A stretch of 64,000 nt of DNA, taken from contig OZ245364.1 of assembly GCA_965226545.1 (NCBI GenBank), positions 868,001 through 932,000 on the forward strand, in the 5' to 3' direction. The notes under the pieces are model-generated. The model did no database searches, was not told the origin of the DNA, and saw nothing but the letters and a program-made list of their open reading frames with translations. The translations under genes and the position numbers were made by a program. This document shows, one piece after another, positions 42,292 through 52,371 of this stretch. Numbering within the stretch: the stretch's first letter is position 1; each line of letters starts with the position of its first letter. This DNA comes from JAHRAW01 sp965226545 (GTDB lineage: Bacteria; Pseudomonadota; Gammaproteobacteria; Arenicellales; Poriferihabitantaceae).

Positions 42292-42699
42292 ATGAACGGG
42301 GCGTTTAAAATTGGCGCGGTTTTGCATCATCGTAATTTTCCATTCGATGACGGCACAACAAAAAACAAATATCTGGTGGTGCTCGGCGCCAAGCCCGGAT
42401 GCGATTATCTGTGCGCATTAACGACCTCTCAACAGTGGAAGATGAAAAGTGAAGGCGGTTGTCACCATCGTCCGCGCACTTATTTCTTTATTCCGGGCGG
42501 CGGAAAAAGTTTCTTTCCAAAAAACACTTGGGTTGCGCTTCATGCACCGCTTATGATGAGTGTTGTCGAAATCACCCAAAAAGGCATGACCAACATCGTC
42601 AGTGTGGCGGGCAATTTACCCCACAACCTGGTTGGACAAATTCGAAACTGTTTAAAGGGTTCGACCGACCTCACCAACGAGCAAAAGCGATTGCTTTAA
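42292..42699 (+). CDS. candidate toxin of the Panacea pair, PemK-like
   Basis: A 135-residue protein starting directly after the Panacea gene. The N-terminus FKIGAVLHHRNFPFDDGTTKNKYLVVLG resembles the PemK/MazF SH3-like barrel start (basic pair, FPF, then KxRPxLVL-type strand), but the rest has no clear match and the usual catalytic residues cannot be placed. A PemK-type RNase toxin paired with a Panacea antitoxin is the best guess; an SH3-like RNA- or protein-binding accessory is the alternative. Confidence 0.55.
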   Translation: MNGAFKIGAVLHHRNFPFDDGTTKNKYLVVLGAKPGCDYLCALTTSQQWKMKSEGGCHHRPRTYFFIPGGGKSFFPKNTWVALHAPLMMSVVEITQKGMTNIVSVAGNLPHNLVGQIRNCLKGSTDLTNEQKRLL

Positions 42700-42779
42700 C
42701 CGAATTAACTTTTTTAACATTGAATCGTGTTTGGTAAAACGCCAATCGCCAACCGCTTCGAAATTGTCCGTCGAGAAAT

Positions 42780-42807
42780 TTGAAACGGCGGTTGATTGCA
42801 ATATACA
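42780..42807 (+). promoter_or_regulatory. putative promoter of the HicB-like gene
   Basis: TTGAAA (42780-42785), 16 bases, TATACA (42802-42807), 28 bases before the ATG. Confidence 0.5.
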
Positions 42808-42834
42808 ACCCCCGCCCAACGAGGCAATCATCAA

Positions 42835-43071
42835 ATGACGCAGACAAAATTAACCGGCGTAATTGAAAAAGAAGGCAAGTGGTACACCGTAACTTGCCGA
42901 GAGTTAAACGTTGCAAGTCAAGGCGAAAGCGTCGCCGAAGCGCGCGCGAACTTGGCGGAGGCGTTGGCGTTTTTTTTTGAATGCGCCAATGCGAATGAAG
43001 TGCGGCGACGATTGAATGAAGAAGCGTGCGGCGGTTTGCTGAACAACGTCGCCGGTTTGTTGCGCGGGTAG
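42835..43071 (+). CDS. HicB-like protein without HicA partner
   Basis: A 78-residue protein with the HicB partial RNase H-like fold: KLTGVIEKEGKWYTVTCRELNVASQGESVAEARANLAEAL. HicB antitoxins usually neutralise a double-stranded-RNA-binding HicA toxin encoded beside them; no HicA-like frame is present on either side. The C-terminal DNA-binding domain of typical antitoxins is also missing, so it may be a solitary HicB-like regulator or a remnant. Confidence 0.7.
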   Translation: MTQTKLTGVIEKEGKWYTVTCRELNVASQGESVAEARANLAEALAFFFECANANEVRRRLNEEACGGLLNNVAGLLRG

Positions 43072-43165
43072 TATGTGATTGAATGGCGTTTGGATGTCGA
43101 TGTGCGCACGCAAAAGTTACATTAACTTCCCCGTAATGCCGCGCGTCAATTGCGCCAATGCGTCG

Positions 43166-43193
43166 TTGAATCCGTCGATGAATTTGCTATAAT
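43166..43193 (+). promoter_or_regulatory. sigma70-type promoter of yefM-yoeB
   Basis: TTGAAT (43166-43171), 16 bases, a perfect TATAAT (43188-43193), 32 bases before the yefM ATG. Confidence 0.6.
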
Positions 43194-43225
43194 CCCCGAC
43201 AACAACCAACCCATGTCTCCAGATA

Positions 43226-43561
43226 ATGCAAGCGCAAAAAAACAAACCGCAAGCCAAGCCGATGCCGGAACAGAAGCCGCGCACTTATGCGCGGTTGCGC
43301 CGTGTCCAGTTGGATGAGTTTAGTAAAAATCTCAACGCGAATGTTGAGAATGCGGTGAACGACAAATCGCCGTTTAAGGTGGTGTATGGCAAAGGCAAAT
43401 ATTTTGTCGTTTTTAGCGCGGATGAATGGGAAAGCGAGCAGGAAACGCTGCATGTATTGCAAGACACCGATTTGGTTCGACGCATTGGCGAAGCGCTTCG
43501 CGTGCATTCGGATAAAGCCAAACAAAAACCCGCGGTTGGCGTACGGCGAGTTGCGACATGA
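43226..43561 (+). CDS. yefM: YefM/Phd family antitoxin
   Basis: A 111-residue antitoxin of the YefM type. After a 20-residue Lys/Pro/Gln-rich start, the Phd fold is visible: YARLRRVQLDEFSKNLNANVENAV, then KYFVVFSADEWESEQETLHVLQDTDLVRRIGEAL, which matches YefM (LMSLEEYNSLEETAYLL). It should bind YoeB and repress its own promoter. It overlaps yoeB by ATGA. Confidence 0.82.
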   Translation: MQAQKNKPQAKPMPEQKPRTYARLRRVQLDEFSKNLNANVENAVNDKSPFKVVYGKGKYFVVFSADEWESEQETLHVLQDTDLVRRIGEALRVHSDKAKQKPAVGVRRVAT

Positions 43562-43824
43562 GGGCATTGGTGTTCGAGGGCGGCACTTGGGAGGAGTATG
43601 AAAAAATGCGAAGCGAAGACGGAAGAACGCACAAAAAACTTTGTAAACTCATTAAAGAAATGTTGCGCAACCCAACCGAAGGGTTAGGCAAACCCAAACC
43701 GTTAAAACATGAACTCGATGATGCGTGGTCGCGGCGCATTAATGAAAAAGACCGCGTTGTATACACATTCACGGAAACTTCAGTGAATATTTTTTCATTG
43801 CGCGAACATTATTCATCCGACTGA
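43558..43824 (+). CDS. yoeB: YoeB-type mRNA interferase toxin
   Basis: An 88-residue RelE-superfamily toxin closely resembling E. coli YoeB: EGGTWEEYEKMRSED, NPTEGLGKPKPLKHELDDAWSRRINEKDRVVYTF and REHY. YoeB cleaves mRNA in the ribosomal A site. The Arg65 and His83 equivalents are present (DRVVY, REHY), but the position of the catalytic Glu46 (KPEPLKH in E. coli) is Lys here (KPKPLKH), so activity may be reduced. It begins inside the yefM stop and ends 9 bases before pccA. Confidence 0.88.
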   Translation: MRALVFEGGTWEEYEKMRSEDGRTHKKLCKLIKEMLRNPTEGLGKPKPLKHELDDAWSRRINEKDRVVYTFTETSVNIFSLREHYSSD

Positions 43825-43833
43825 CTTTAGCCA

Positions 43834-45909
<2,076 letters not shown>

Positions 45910-45916
45910 TCGGCGC

Positions 45917-46885
45917 ATGCAGTTGGCGGCCATCTGTGCGGGCGACCGGCGCGCATTGGCGCGCGCCATCACTCTGCTCGAATCCAGCCGCGCCGACGAC
46001 CGCGCCGTCGCCGAACAATTGTTGCGCGCGGCGATGCCGCATTGCGGTCGCGCGCGACGCGTTGCATTCAGCGGCGCGCCCGGCGTCGGCAAATCGACCT
46101 TCATCGAAGCGTTCGGCAATTGCGCGATACAAGACGGCGGATGCATCGCGGTGTTGACGATTGACCCGTCGTCGTCGCTCGGCGGCGGCTCGATACTCGG
46201 CGACAAAACGCGAATGGAAACGTTGGCGACTCATCCGCGCGCGTTCATCCGCCCGTCGCCGTCCGGGCAAACGCTCGGCGGTGTTGCGCGGCGCACGCAT
46301 GAGGCGATATTGTTGTGCGAAGCCGCCGGCTTCGATTGGATTGTGGTCGAGACGGTCGGCGTCGGGCAATCCGAAACGTTGGCCGCCAACATGACCGATG
46401 CGTTTGTGTTGTTGCTGACGCCGCACGGCGGCGACGAACTGCAGGGCGTCAAGCGCGGCATTATGGAATTGGCCGATTTGATTGTCGTCAACAAAGCCGA
46501 CGGCGCGTTGTTGGACGCGGCCAATGCATTTGCGGCCGTGGTCGCCGATGCATTGCGTTGGCTTGCGCGGCGCGTTGATGATTGGCAAACGCCGGTGCTG
46601 TGCGCATCCGCGCTCGATACCGTCGGCATCGATGCGGTGCATCAAAAACTCATCGCGTATTTTGCCGCGATGAAAAAAAGCGGCGCCTTGCATGCGCGCC
46701 GTCAAGCGCAAGCCAAACAATGGCTGTGGAATGAAACGCGCGAAGCGTTGCTCGGTGCGCTCGGCGACTGTGCCGCGGTAAACGATGCATTGGGCGGGGT
46801 GTTGCGCGAAGTCGAAGACGGCAAACTGCCGGCGTCGGTTGGTGCGCGGCAATTGGTTGATATTTTTTTAAACTCGAATCGATGA
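45917..46885 (+). CDS. meaB: MeaB/ArgK family G3E-like GTPase, mutase chaperone
   Basis: A 322-residue P-loop GTPase. FSGAPGVGKSTFIEAFG (Walker A near residue 52), LTIDPSSSLGGGSILGDKTRM, VETVGVGQSE and VVNKADG are the family blocks. MeaB loads and protects the cobalamin cofactor of methylmalonyl-CoA mutase. It starts 7 bases after pccA, in the same operon as its client pathway. Confidence 0.95.
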   Translation: MQLAAICAGDRRALARAITLLESSRADDRAVAEQLLRAAMPHCGRARRVAFSGAPGVGKSTFIEAFGNCAIQDGGCIAVLTIDPSSSLGGGSILGDKTRMETLATHPRAFIRPSPSGQTLGGVARRTHEAILLCEAAGFDWIVVETVGVGQSETLAANMTDAFVLLLTPHGGDELQGVKRGIMELADLIVVNKADGALLDAANAFAAVVADALRWLARRVDDWQTPVLCASALDTVGIDAVHQKLIAYFAAMKKSGALHARRQAQAKQWLWNETREALLGALGDCAAVNDALGGVLREVEDGKLPASVGARQLVDIFLNSNR

Positions 46886-46970
46886 CGGCAATCGGCTACA
46901 TTAATTCGGTTAACGCAATCTTAATCGTTTTAAGTTAATTACATTATTCGAATTATTCGAATCACATTAA

Positions 46971-47006
46971 ATAATGTCACAATTAAACATAATGTCACAA
47001 TTAAAC
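46971..47006. repeat. perfect 18-bp tandem duplication (ataatgtcacaattaaac)
   Basis: Two identical adjacent 18-base units lie between meaB and mce, inside an AT-rich gap of 181 bases with no gene. Confidence 0.95.
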
Positions 47007-47066
47007 CAGTCACGTTAATCCAAACCACATTAAGTTAAGTAACCTTATGCAAAATCACATACGCCA

Positions 47067-47495
47067 ATGAATCAACCGCCTTTCGATAAACTGCTCGGCA
47101 AGTTAAATCATGTCGCGATAGCCGCGCCGGATTTGCGCGCCGCGGCCGCGTTGTATCGCGATGCATTCGGCGCAAAGGTGTCGGCGCCGGTCGATTTGCC
47201 GGCGCACGGGGTGACTTGCGTGTTTGTCGAATTGCCCAACGCCAAAATCGAATTGCTGCATCCGCTCGGCGCGGATTCGCCGATTGCCAAATTTTTAATA
47301 AACAATCCGCGCGGCGGCATTCATCATCTTTGTTATGAGGTCGACGACATCGACGCCGCGATTGAACGGTTGCGCGCGCACAACATTCGCGTCCTCGGCG
47401 ACGGCGTCGCCAAAATCGGCGCGCACGGCAAGCCGGTGGTGTTTGTGCATCCGGCCGATGCATTGGGCGCGTTGATTGAATTGGAACAAGCGTAA
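47067..47495 (+). CDS. mce: methylmalonyl-CoA epimerase
   Basis: A 142-residue vicinal-oxygen-chelate protein that interconverts the R and S forms of methylmalonyl-CoA. Metal ligands are visible: His in LNHVAIA, His in IHHLCYEVDDID, and Glu in ALIELEQ; FVELPNAKIELLHPLG is typical. With pccAB, mcm and meaB it completes the route to succinyl-CoA. Confidence 0.93.
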   Translation: MNQPPFDKLLGKLNHVAIAAPDLRAAAALYRDAFGAKVSAPVDLPAHGVTCVFVELPNAKIELLHPLGADSPIAKFLINNPRGGIHHLCYEVDDIDAAIERLRAHNIRVLGDGVAKIGAHGKPVVFVHPADALGALIELEQA

Positions 47496-47501
47496 CGTTC
47501 G

Positions 47502-48260
47502 ATGCCGCCGCGCAACCGCTCAACCCGCGACAAGCGCACGGCAAGCGATGCGTTGTACGCCGCCAAAATGCCGCGCGTCGCCGATTTTGCATTTGATGCG
47601 CGCGTTGCGCGCGTGTTCCCGGATATGATTCGCCGTTCGGTGCCCGGCTATGAAACCGTGATTGCATTGCTCGGCGTGGTCGGCGCGCATTACGCCGTTG
47701 CGGATTCGACGGTGTATGACCTCGGCTGTTCGTTGGGCGCGGCGTTGTTGTCGATTGAGTCGCGCATCAAAGACCGCTCGGTGTGTTTTGTCGGCGTCGA
47801 CAACTCCGCGCCGATGTTGCGCGATTGTCGGCGCAATTTGCGCGATGCAATTGACCCAACGCGCTTGCAATTGTTGCATCAAGACATTCGCAACACGACG
47901 ATTGAAAATGCAAGCGTGGTGGTGCTTAACTTCACTCTGCAGTTTTTGCCGCCGGACGACCGCACCACGTTGTTGCGCAACATTTGCAAAGGCTTGCGAC
48001 GCGGCGGCGTGGCGGTGATTTCCGAAAAGGTGTGCGCGGCGGCGCCGACCGAATCATTGTTGCAAACTTTGCACAGCGAATTTAAAACCGCCAACGGTTA
48101 CAGCGATTTGGAAATCGCGCAAAAGCGCGCCGCTTTGGAAAACACTTTGACGCCGGAAAGCGAAGCAATGCATCGCGCGCGCTTGCGCGACGCCGGATTT
48201 GCGCGCACCGACCGATGGTTTCAGGCGTTTAATTTTTGTTCGTTCTTGGCGCATAAATAA
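47502..48260 (+). CDS. cmoA: carboxy-S-adenosylmethionine synthase
   Basis: A 252-residue methyltransferase-fold enzyme that makes carboxy-SAM from SAM and prephenate for wobble uridine (cmo5U34) tRNA modification. VYDLGCSLGAALLSIE is motif I; NFTLQFLPPDDRTTLLRNICKGLRRGG and ISEKV match CmoA. It is followed by cmoB after 162 bases of repeat-like DNA. Confidence 0.93.
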   Translation: MPPRNRSTRDKRTASDALYAAKMPRVADFAFDARVARVFPDMIRRSVPGYETVIALLGVVGAHYAVADSTVYDLGCSLGAALLSIESRIKDRSVCFVGVDNSAPMLRDCRRNLRDAIDPTRLQLLHQDIRNTTIENASVVVLNFTLQFLPPDDRTTLLRNICKGLRRGGVAVISEKVCAAAPTESLLQTLHSEFKTANGYSDLEIAQKRAALENTLTPESEAMHRARLRDAGFARTDRWFQAFNFCSFLAHK

Positions 48261-48269
48261 TTTGTTGGT

Positions 48270-48420
48270 CATTGATTCGCAATTCGCTGTTCGTTAACTC
48301 GTAACCCGTAACTCGTTATCCGTTATTTGTCACTTATCATTCGCTATTCGCTATTTGTCATTTGCCCACCACCCATGCATCATTAATTCATCATCAACAC
48401 ATCGTCAACCCATCATCCAC
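48270..48420. repeat. degenerate 6-9 bp repeats between cmoA and cmoB
   Basis: Two halves are seen: units like gtaacccgtaactcgttatccgttatttg, then cattcgctattcgctatttg, ending in catcattaattcatcatcaac. Nothing else is in this gap. Confidence 0.55.
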
Positions 48421-48422
48421 CA

Positions 48423-49409
48423 ATGCTTCATCCGCCGGACGAAATCGATGCGCTGTGCGATGCATTGCAACGCGCCGGCTTAACTTCATTGGCAACGTCG
48501 CTGTGCGACATCAGCGCGCGCATTTATCGCGACGCCGCGCACGGTGATTTGTCGACATGGCAACGCATCATCGCGCAATTGCCGACGTTGCATGCATCGT
48601 CGAATGATTTTGCCGCCGATGCGGTGCGCATTGGTGAAGTTGGCGATTGTGCATCGACGGCGCGAACGCAACTTAAGCGCGCGTTGTTGCAACTTGCACC
48701 GTGGCGCAAAGGTCCGTTTGATTTGTTTGGATTGCACATCAACGCCGAATGGCGCGCCAATCGAAAATGGGCGCGGTTGGGCGCGCAGTTGTCGTTGCGC
48801 GATAAATGCGTGTTGGATGTCGGTTGCGGCAACGGCTATTATTTATGGCGCATGCTCGGCGCCGGCGCGCGCCTTGCGCTTGGCATCGACCCAACGCAAC
48901 TTTTCATCGCGCAGTTTTACGCGCTGAAAAAATATTGCGCCGATGCGCCGGCGTTCATCACGCCGTTGCGCGCCGAACAATTTCCGCGCGCAACCGCCGG
49001 TGAATTCGATTGCGTGTTTTCGATGGGCGTGTTGTCGCATCGACGCAATCCGCGCGCGCATTTGGATGAACTGCTCGGCATGGTGCGCGCCGACGGCGAT
49101 TTGATTATCGAGACGCTGGTGATTGACGGCGACGTCAACGCCGCCTTAACCCCCGCAAATCGCTACGCCAAAATGCGCAATGTGCATTTGTTGCCGTCGA
49201 CGTTGATGTTGGAACGTTGGCTGCAGCAAGCGGGCGCAACCGATGTGCGTTTGTTGCATGTCGGCAACACCGATTTTGATGAACAACGGGTGACTGAATG
49301 GATGCAGTTCGAATCGCTCGCCGATTTTTTGCACCCTGATGATTCGCGCAAAACCATCGAAGGCCATCCGGCGCCGCAACGCGCGATGTTTTTATGCGGC
49401 GGGCGATAG
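48423..49409 (+). CDS. cmoB: tRNA U34 carboxymethyltransferase
   Basis: A 328-residue partner of CmoA that transfers the carboxymethyl group to 5-hydroxyuridine-34 of tRNA. WRKGPFDLFGLHINAEWRANRKW, VLDVGCGNGYYLWRMLGAG and FSMGVLSHRRNPRAHL (family: MGVLYHRRSP) identify it. It converges on folA, whose stop lies 14 bases away. Confidence 0.95.
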   Translation: MLHPPDEIDALCDALQRAGLTSLATSLCDISARIYRDAAHGDLSTWQRIIAQLPTLHASSNDFAADAVRIGEVGDCASTARTQLKRALLQLAPWRKGPFDLFGLHINAEWRANRKWARLGAQLSLRDKCVLDVGCGNGYYLWRMLGAGARLALGIDPTQLFIAQFYALKKYCADAPAFITPLRAEQFPRATAGEFDCVFSMGVLSHRRNPRAHLDELLGMVRADGDLIIETLVIDGDVNAALTPANRYAKMRNVHLLPSTLMLERWLQQAGATDVRLLHVGNTDFDEQRVTEWMQFESLADFLHPDDSRKTIEGHPAPQRAMFLCGGR

Positions 49410-49422
49410 TTGACGCGCGCGA

Positions 49423-49923
49423 TTAATCGGCAATGCGCACATAACGTTCGCACGACAATCGTTCATCGCCGGCCAGCGGTTCTTTTTTTTCGCGGCGCCA
49501 TTCAGCCGAATTAATTTCAGGGAATTTGACCGAGGCTTTGCCGTTAATTTCGTCCGGCACGATGGTTACGTCGAGAAAAGAAACGTAAGGCATCGCCATC
49601 TTGTAGATTTGCCCGCCGCCAATAATCCATGCGCCTTGTTTGCATGCATCGAGCGCTTCCTGAATGTTGTCGTAACATTCCACTCCGTCAATCTTTGAGC
49701 GGCTAATAACGACGTTGCGTCGACCGGGCAACGGTTTACGGGTGAGCGAATCCCAAGTGACCCGGCCCACGATGACCGTGCCAATCTTGCTTGTGGTCAG
49801 TTCCCTAAAACGTTGCATGTCTTTGCTGTAACGCCAAGGCATTTCACCGTTCACGCCAATCACATGGTTGCGAGTCATCGCAACAATCGCGGCGTACAAC
49901 GGTTTGTCTGTGTGCTTGTTCAT
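49423..49923 (-). CDS. folA: dihydrofolate reductase
   Basis: A 166-residue enzyme that reduces dihydrofolate with NADPH. AAIVAMTRNHVIGVNGEMPWRYSKDMQRF holds the substrate pocket and catalytic Asp; VIVGRVTWDSL and WIIGGGQIYKMAM are the NADPH motifs. A GAGGG Shine-Dalgarno precedes the ATG, and TATAAT lies 33 bases upstream. It lies downstream of thyA, whose product makes the dihydrofolate. Confidence 0.93.
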   Translation of the reverse strand: MNKHTDKPLYAAIVAMTRNHVIGVNGEMPWRYSKDMQRFRELTTSKIGTVIVGRVTWDSLTRKPLPGRRNVVISRSKIDGVECYDNIQEALDACKQGAWIIGGGQIYKMAMPYVSFLDVTIVPDEINGKASVKFPEINSAEWRREKKEPLAGDERLSCERYVRIAD

Positions 49924-49955
49924 TACACGCCCTCTTACAGTTAAGCGCCGAAAGG

Positions 49956-49961
49956 ATTATA
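49956..49961 (-). promoter_or_regulatory. putative -10 box (TATAAT) of folA
   Basis: A perfect TATAAT on the minus strand, 33 bases before the folA ATG, in the 107-base gap between thyA and folA. Confidence 0.5.
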
Positions 49962-50030
49962 ACCGCAAGTGTAAACGCCACCGAAGCATCGGCGACAACG
50001 CAATATTACGTCGATGATACACGCATTCAT

Positions 50031-50900
50031 TTAGACCGCGACCTTAAAATCAATCGCCGGATGCGGGTCGTAATCATGCAGTTTAAACTTCGCCAAAATT
50101 TCATCGGTGTCCAGCGACAACAGCGGCGTGATGTCGTCCAATGATTGAATCGATTTGTCAATCTCGATGCGCGGCAGTTTGCGCGGTTGGCGTTTGAGTT
50201 GTTCGCGCAAGCCGGGGGCGTGGTCGTATTCGCGCATTGTGCCGTCGGCTTTGGCGGTGTAGATGTGCGCGTCTATTAATGTGTGCGCAAACAAACCGGC
50301 GCGCATGTTGCCGAATCGCGCGAGCAATTCGAGCATCAATGCATAGCCGGCGATGTTGTACGGCACACCGAGCGCGATGTCGCAACTGCGTTGAGTCAGA
50401 TGCAAACACACCATCGGGTCACCGCGTTGGTCGATTTGCGTGTTGACCACCCACATCGCATGGCACGGCGGCAACGCGCTGTGTTGCGCATTGCCCGGCG
50501 CCCAGGCCGACACCACCATCCGCCGCGTCATCGGCTCACTGCGCAACTTGTCGACGACATAAGCGATTTGATCGCAGGTTTGATTGTTCGGCAACGGGAA
50601 GTGTCGCCAAAAATTTCCGTATGCACTCGGCACATTGCCGCTTTCATCGGCCCACGGTTCCCAAAACCCGCAGCGATGTTTGCGCAAAAAATCGATGTCG
50701 GTTTTGCCCGACAAAAACCACAGGTTTTCAATCACGATGTTCTTCCATGAAATCGCCTTGGTGGTCAGCAGCGGGAAGCCGCCGCGCAAATCAATTTGAT
50801 AATTGATGTTGAAGGTGGACAGCGTGTCGACGCCGGTGCGATTCGGTTTGCGCGTGCCGTCGGCAAGCGTCTTACGCACCGCGTCGAGATACTGTTTCAT
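50031..50900 (-). CDS. thyA: thymidylate synthase
   Basis: A 289-residue enzyme that methylates dUMP with methylenetetrahydrofolate. NRTGVDTLSTFN, the catalytic cysteine in ALPPCHAMWV and RSCDIALGVPYNIAGYA are present. The ATG at 50900 gives the family start (MKQYLDAVRKTL) and overlaps the end of the PBP gene by 29 bases, so the two are cotranscribed. It is somewhat longer than the 264-residue E. coli enzyme owing to an insert around WEPWADESGNVPSAYG. Confidence 0.95.
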   Translation of the reverse strand: MKQYLDAVRKTLADGTRKPNRTGVDTLSTFNINYQIDLRGGFPLLTTKAISWKNIVIENLWFLSGKTDIDFLRKHRCGFWEPWADESGNVPSAYGNFWRHFPLPNNQTCDQIAYVVDKLRSEPMTRRMVVSAWAPGNAQHSALPPCHAMWVVNTQIDQRGDPMVCLHLTQRSCDIALGVPYNIAGYALMLELLARFGNMRAGLFAHTLIDAHIYTAKADGTMREYDHAPGLREQLKRQPRKLPRIEIDKSIQSLDDITPLLSLDTDEILAKFKLHDYDPHPAIDFKVAV

Positions 50901-52188
50901 CGTCCGCTTGTGCGGTGGTTGAGTCGGGGTCGGAGTCGGATTCCGAATCGTCGTTGGGCGGCGCGTCAAAATAAAACTCGAGCAACTCGCGCGCCAATTG
51001 CGCCGATTTGACGCGCCACAATTTTTTATTAATGCACAACGCGGCGAACGCGATTTTTTTGCCGTCGTGTTCGCCGAAGCCGATGAACCAATCGTATTTG
51101 CCGCGCGGCGACAGCCCGCTGAGCGAGCCGGTTTTGCCGCCGATGACGGCGTCCTTTAATTTGCCGCGACGAAAGCCGACGAATGAACTGCGCGCCGAAC
51201 CGGAGGTAACCGTCTTGCGCATCATCACGCGCAATTGCCGCGCGGTTTCATAATGCATCACTTTGGTTTTTGCACCGCGCGTGCGCCAATACAACGGCAC
51301 GCCGTTCGGCCCGGTTAATTCTTCGACAATCATCGGCGCAACCAAATGCCCGTTGTTGGCCGCGGTCGCGGCCAGCACCGCGCCATGCAACGGCGACAAT
51401 GTGTTGCGGCGGGTGTAGCCGGACGCCATCTCGGCGACTTGCCAATCGTTGTCGGGGTCGACCGCGATCACGCCGCTGCCGAATGCAAAATCAGAGGCGA
51501 ACTTGCGGTTAAAGCCGAGTCGATTTGCATAGCCGAGCATCGTCTCGCCGCCGACATCGATTGCGCCGACTCGACCAAACACCGAGTTGACCGAACGCGC
51601 AAACGAAGTTGCGAAGGAATAATGTCGCGTCCATTTGTTGTTGCGGTGACGCAGCACGCTTTTTTTATAAAGCGAAGTCGCCTTGCCGTTGAACGGCACA
51701 ATCGTTTCGCCCGAGAGTTTGTTTTCGTTAATCGCCGCGACCGCGGTGACCATTTTGGATATCGATGCGGCCGGGTAACGGTTGTTGATGGCCATGTTGC
51801 CGGCCACGCCGTCGGATGAAGCGTCGCCGCGCGCGCTGTCGGCCATCAAAAGCACGCGCCCGTCGTCCGGGTCAATCGCGACCAGCACGCCGTAATCGGG
51901 GTTGTGTTGCGCGAGCAGTTGTTGCGCGCGGCGTTGCAGATTCGCATCGAGGGTATAGCGCACCGAAAACTCGCCGCGCACCGCAAAGCCCGGCAGGGTA
52001 ATGGTTGGCGCGAACCGTTTGGCGGCAACGCCCGGGCTGATTTGCGGCGCAAGTTGTTCGGCGCGAATGCCCCAGGAGACGCCGCGTTGGCTTTCAACGG
52101 CGCTGATGCTCGCCGGCAACGAAACGCCAACCAGCGCAAGCGCCGCCAAACCGCTCATCAACCGCGAATGTTTGCTTGGATAAGACAA
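50872..52188 (-). CDS. penicillin-binding transpeptidase-domain protein with acidic tail
   Basis: A 438-residue penicillin-binding protein with a signal sequence and no large N-terminal pedestal. The three active-site motifs are in order: SISK (catalytic Ser, near residue 145), SVN, and GGKTGS. It resembles the transpeptidase half of FtsI-type proteins and probably crosslinks or trims peptidoglycan in the periplasm. The TTG start at 52188 supplies a basic n-region (YPSKHSR) before the hydrophobic core; the ATG at 52158 would not. The last 29 residues (DDSESDSDPDS region) are low complexity from a 6-bp DNA repeat that also overlaps the thyA start. Confidence 0.82.
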   Translation of the reverse strand: MSYPSKHSRLMSGLAALALVGVSLPASISAVESQRGVSWGIRAEQLAPQISPGVAAKRFAPTITLPGFAVRGEFSVRYTLDANLQRRAQQLLAQHNPDYGVLVAIDPDDGRVLLMADSARGDASSDGVAGNMAINNRYPAASISKMVTAVAAINENKLSGETIVPFNGKATSLYKKSVLRHRNNKWTRHYSFATSFARSVNSVFGRVGAIDVGGETMLGYANRLGFNRKFASDFAFGSGVIAVDPDNDWQVAEMASGYTRRNTLSPLHGAVLAATAANNGHLVAPMIVEELTGPNGVPLYWRTRGAKTKVMHYETARQLRVMMRKTVTSGSARSSFVGFRRGKLKDAVIGGKTGSLSGLSPRGKYDWFIGFGEHDGKKIAFAALCINKKLWRVKSAQLARELLEFYFDAPPNDDSESDSDPDSTTAQADDETVSRRGA

Positions 52189-52278
52189 CTTAACTCACGA
52201 GTATCGGCTTGGGTTGGCATTGTATACCAACTGCGCGCGCGGCGTTTATCGACTTGCGCATCAACTCGCGCATCGGCG

Positions 52279-52326
52279 TGTACAGCGACTTGTATAGTGA
52301 CTTGTACATCGACTTGCACATCGACT
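52279..52326. repeat. 12-bp tandem repeat (tgtacatcgact), four units
   Basis: Units at 52279, 52291, 52303 and 52315, each 12 bases, lie between the PBP gene and the J-domain gene, upstream of the PBP start. Confidence 0.9.
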
Positions 52327-52371
52327 CTGCATCGGCGCGATTCATCGGCGTTGTTGCGGTCGATGTCATCA

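Noticed and set aside
43130..43200. Minus-strand peptide ending FIDGFNDALAQLTRGITGKLM, looking like a broken gene end
   Set aside because: It is about 20-30 codons, overlaps the yefM promoter and matches no neighbour. Too short to support as a pseudogene.
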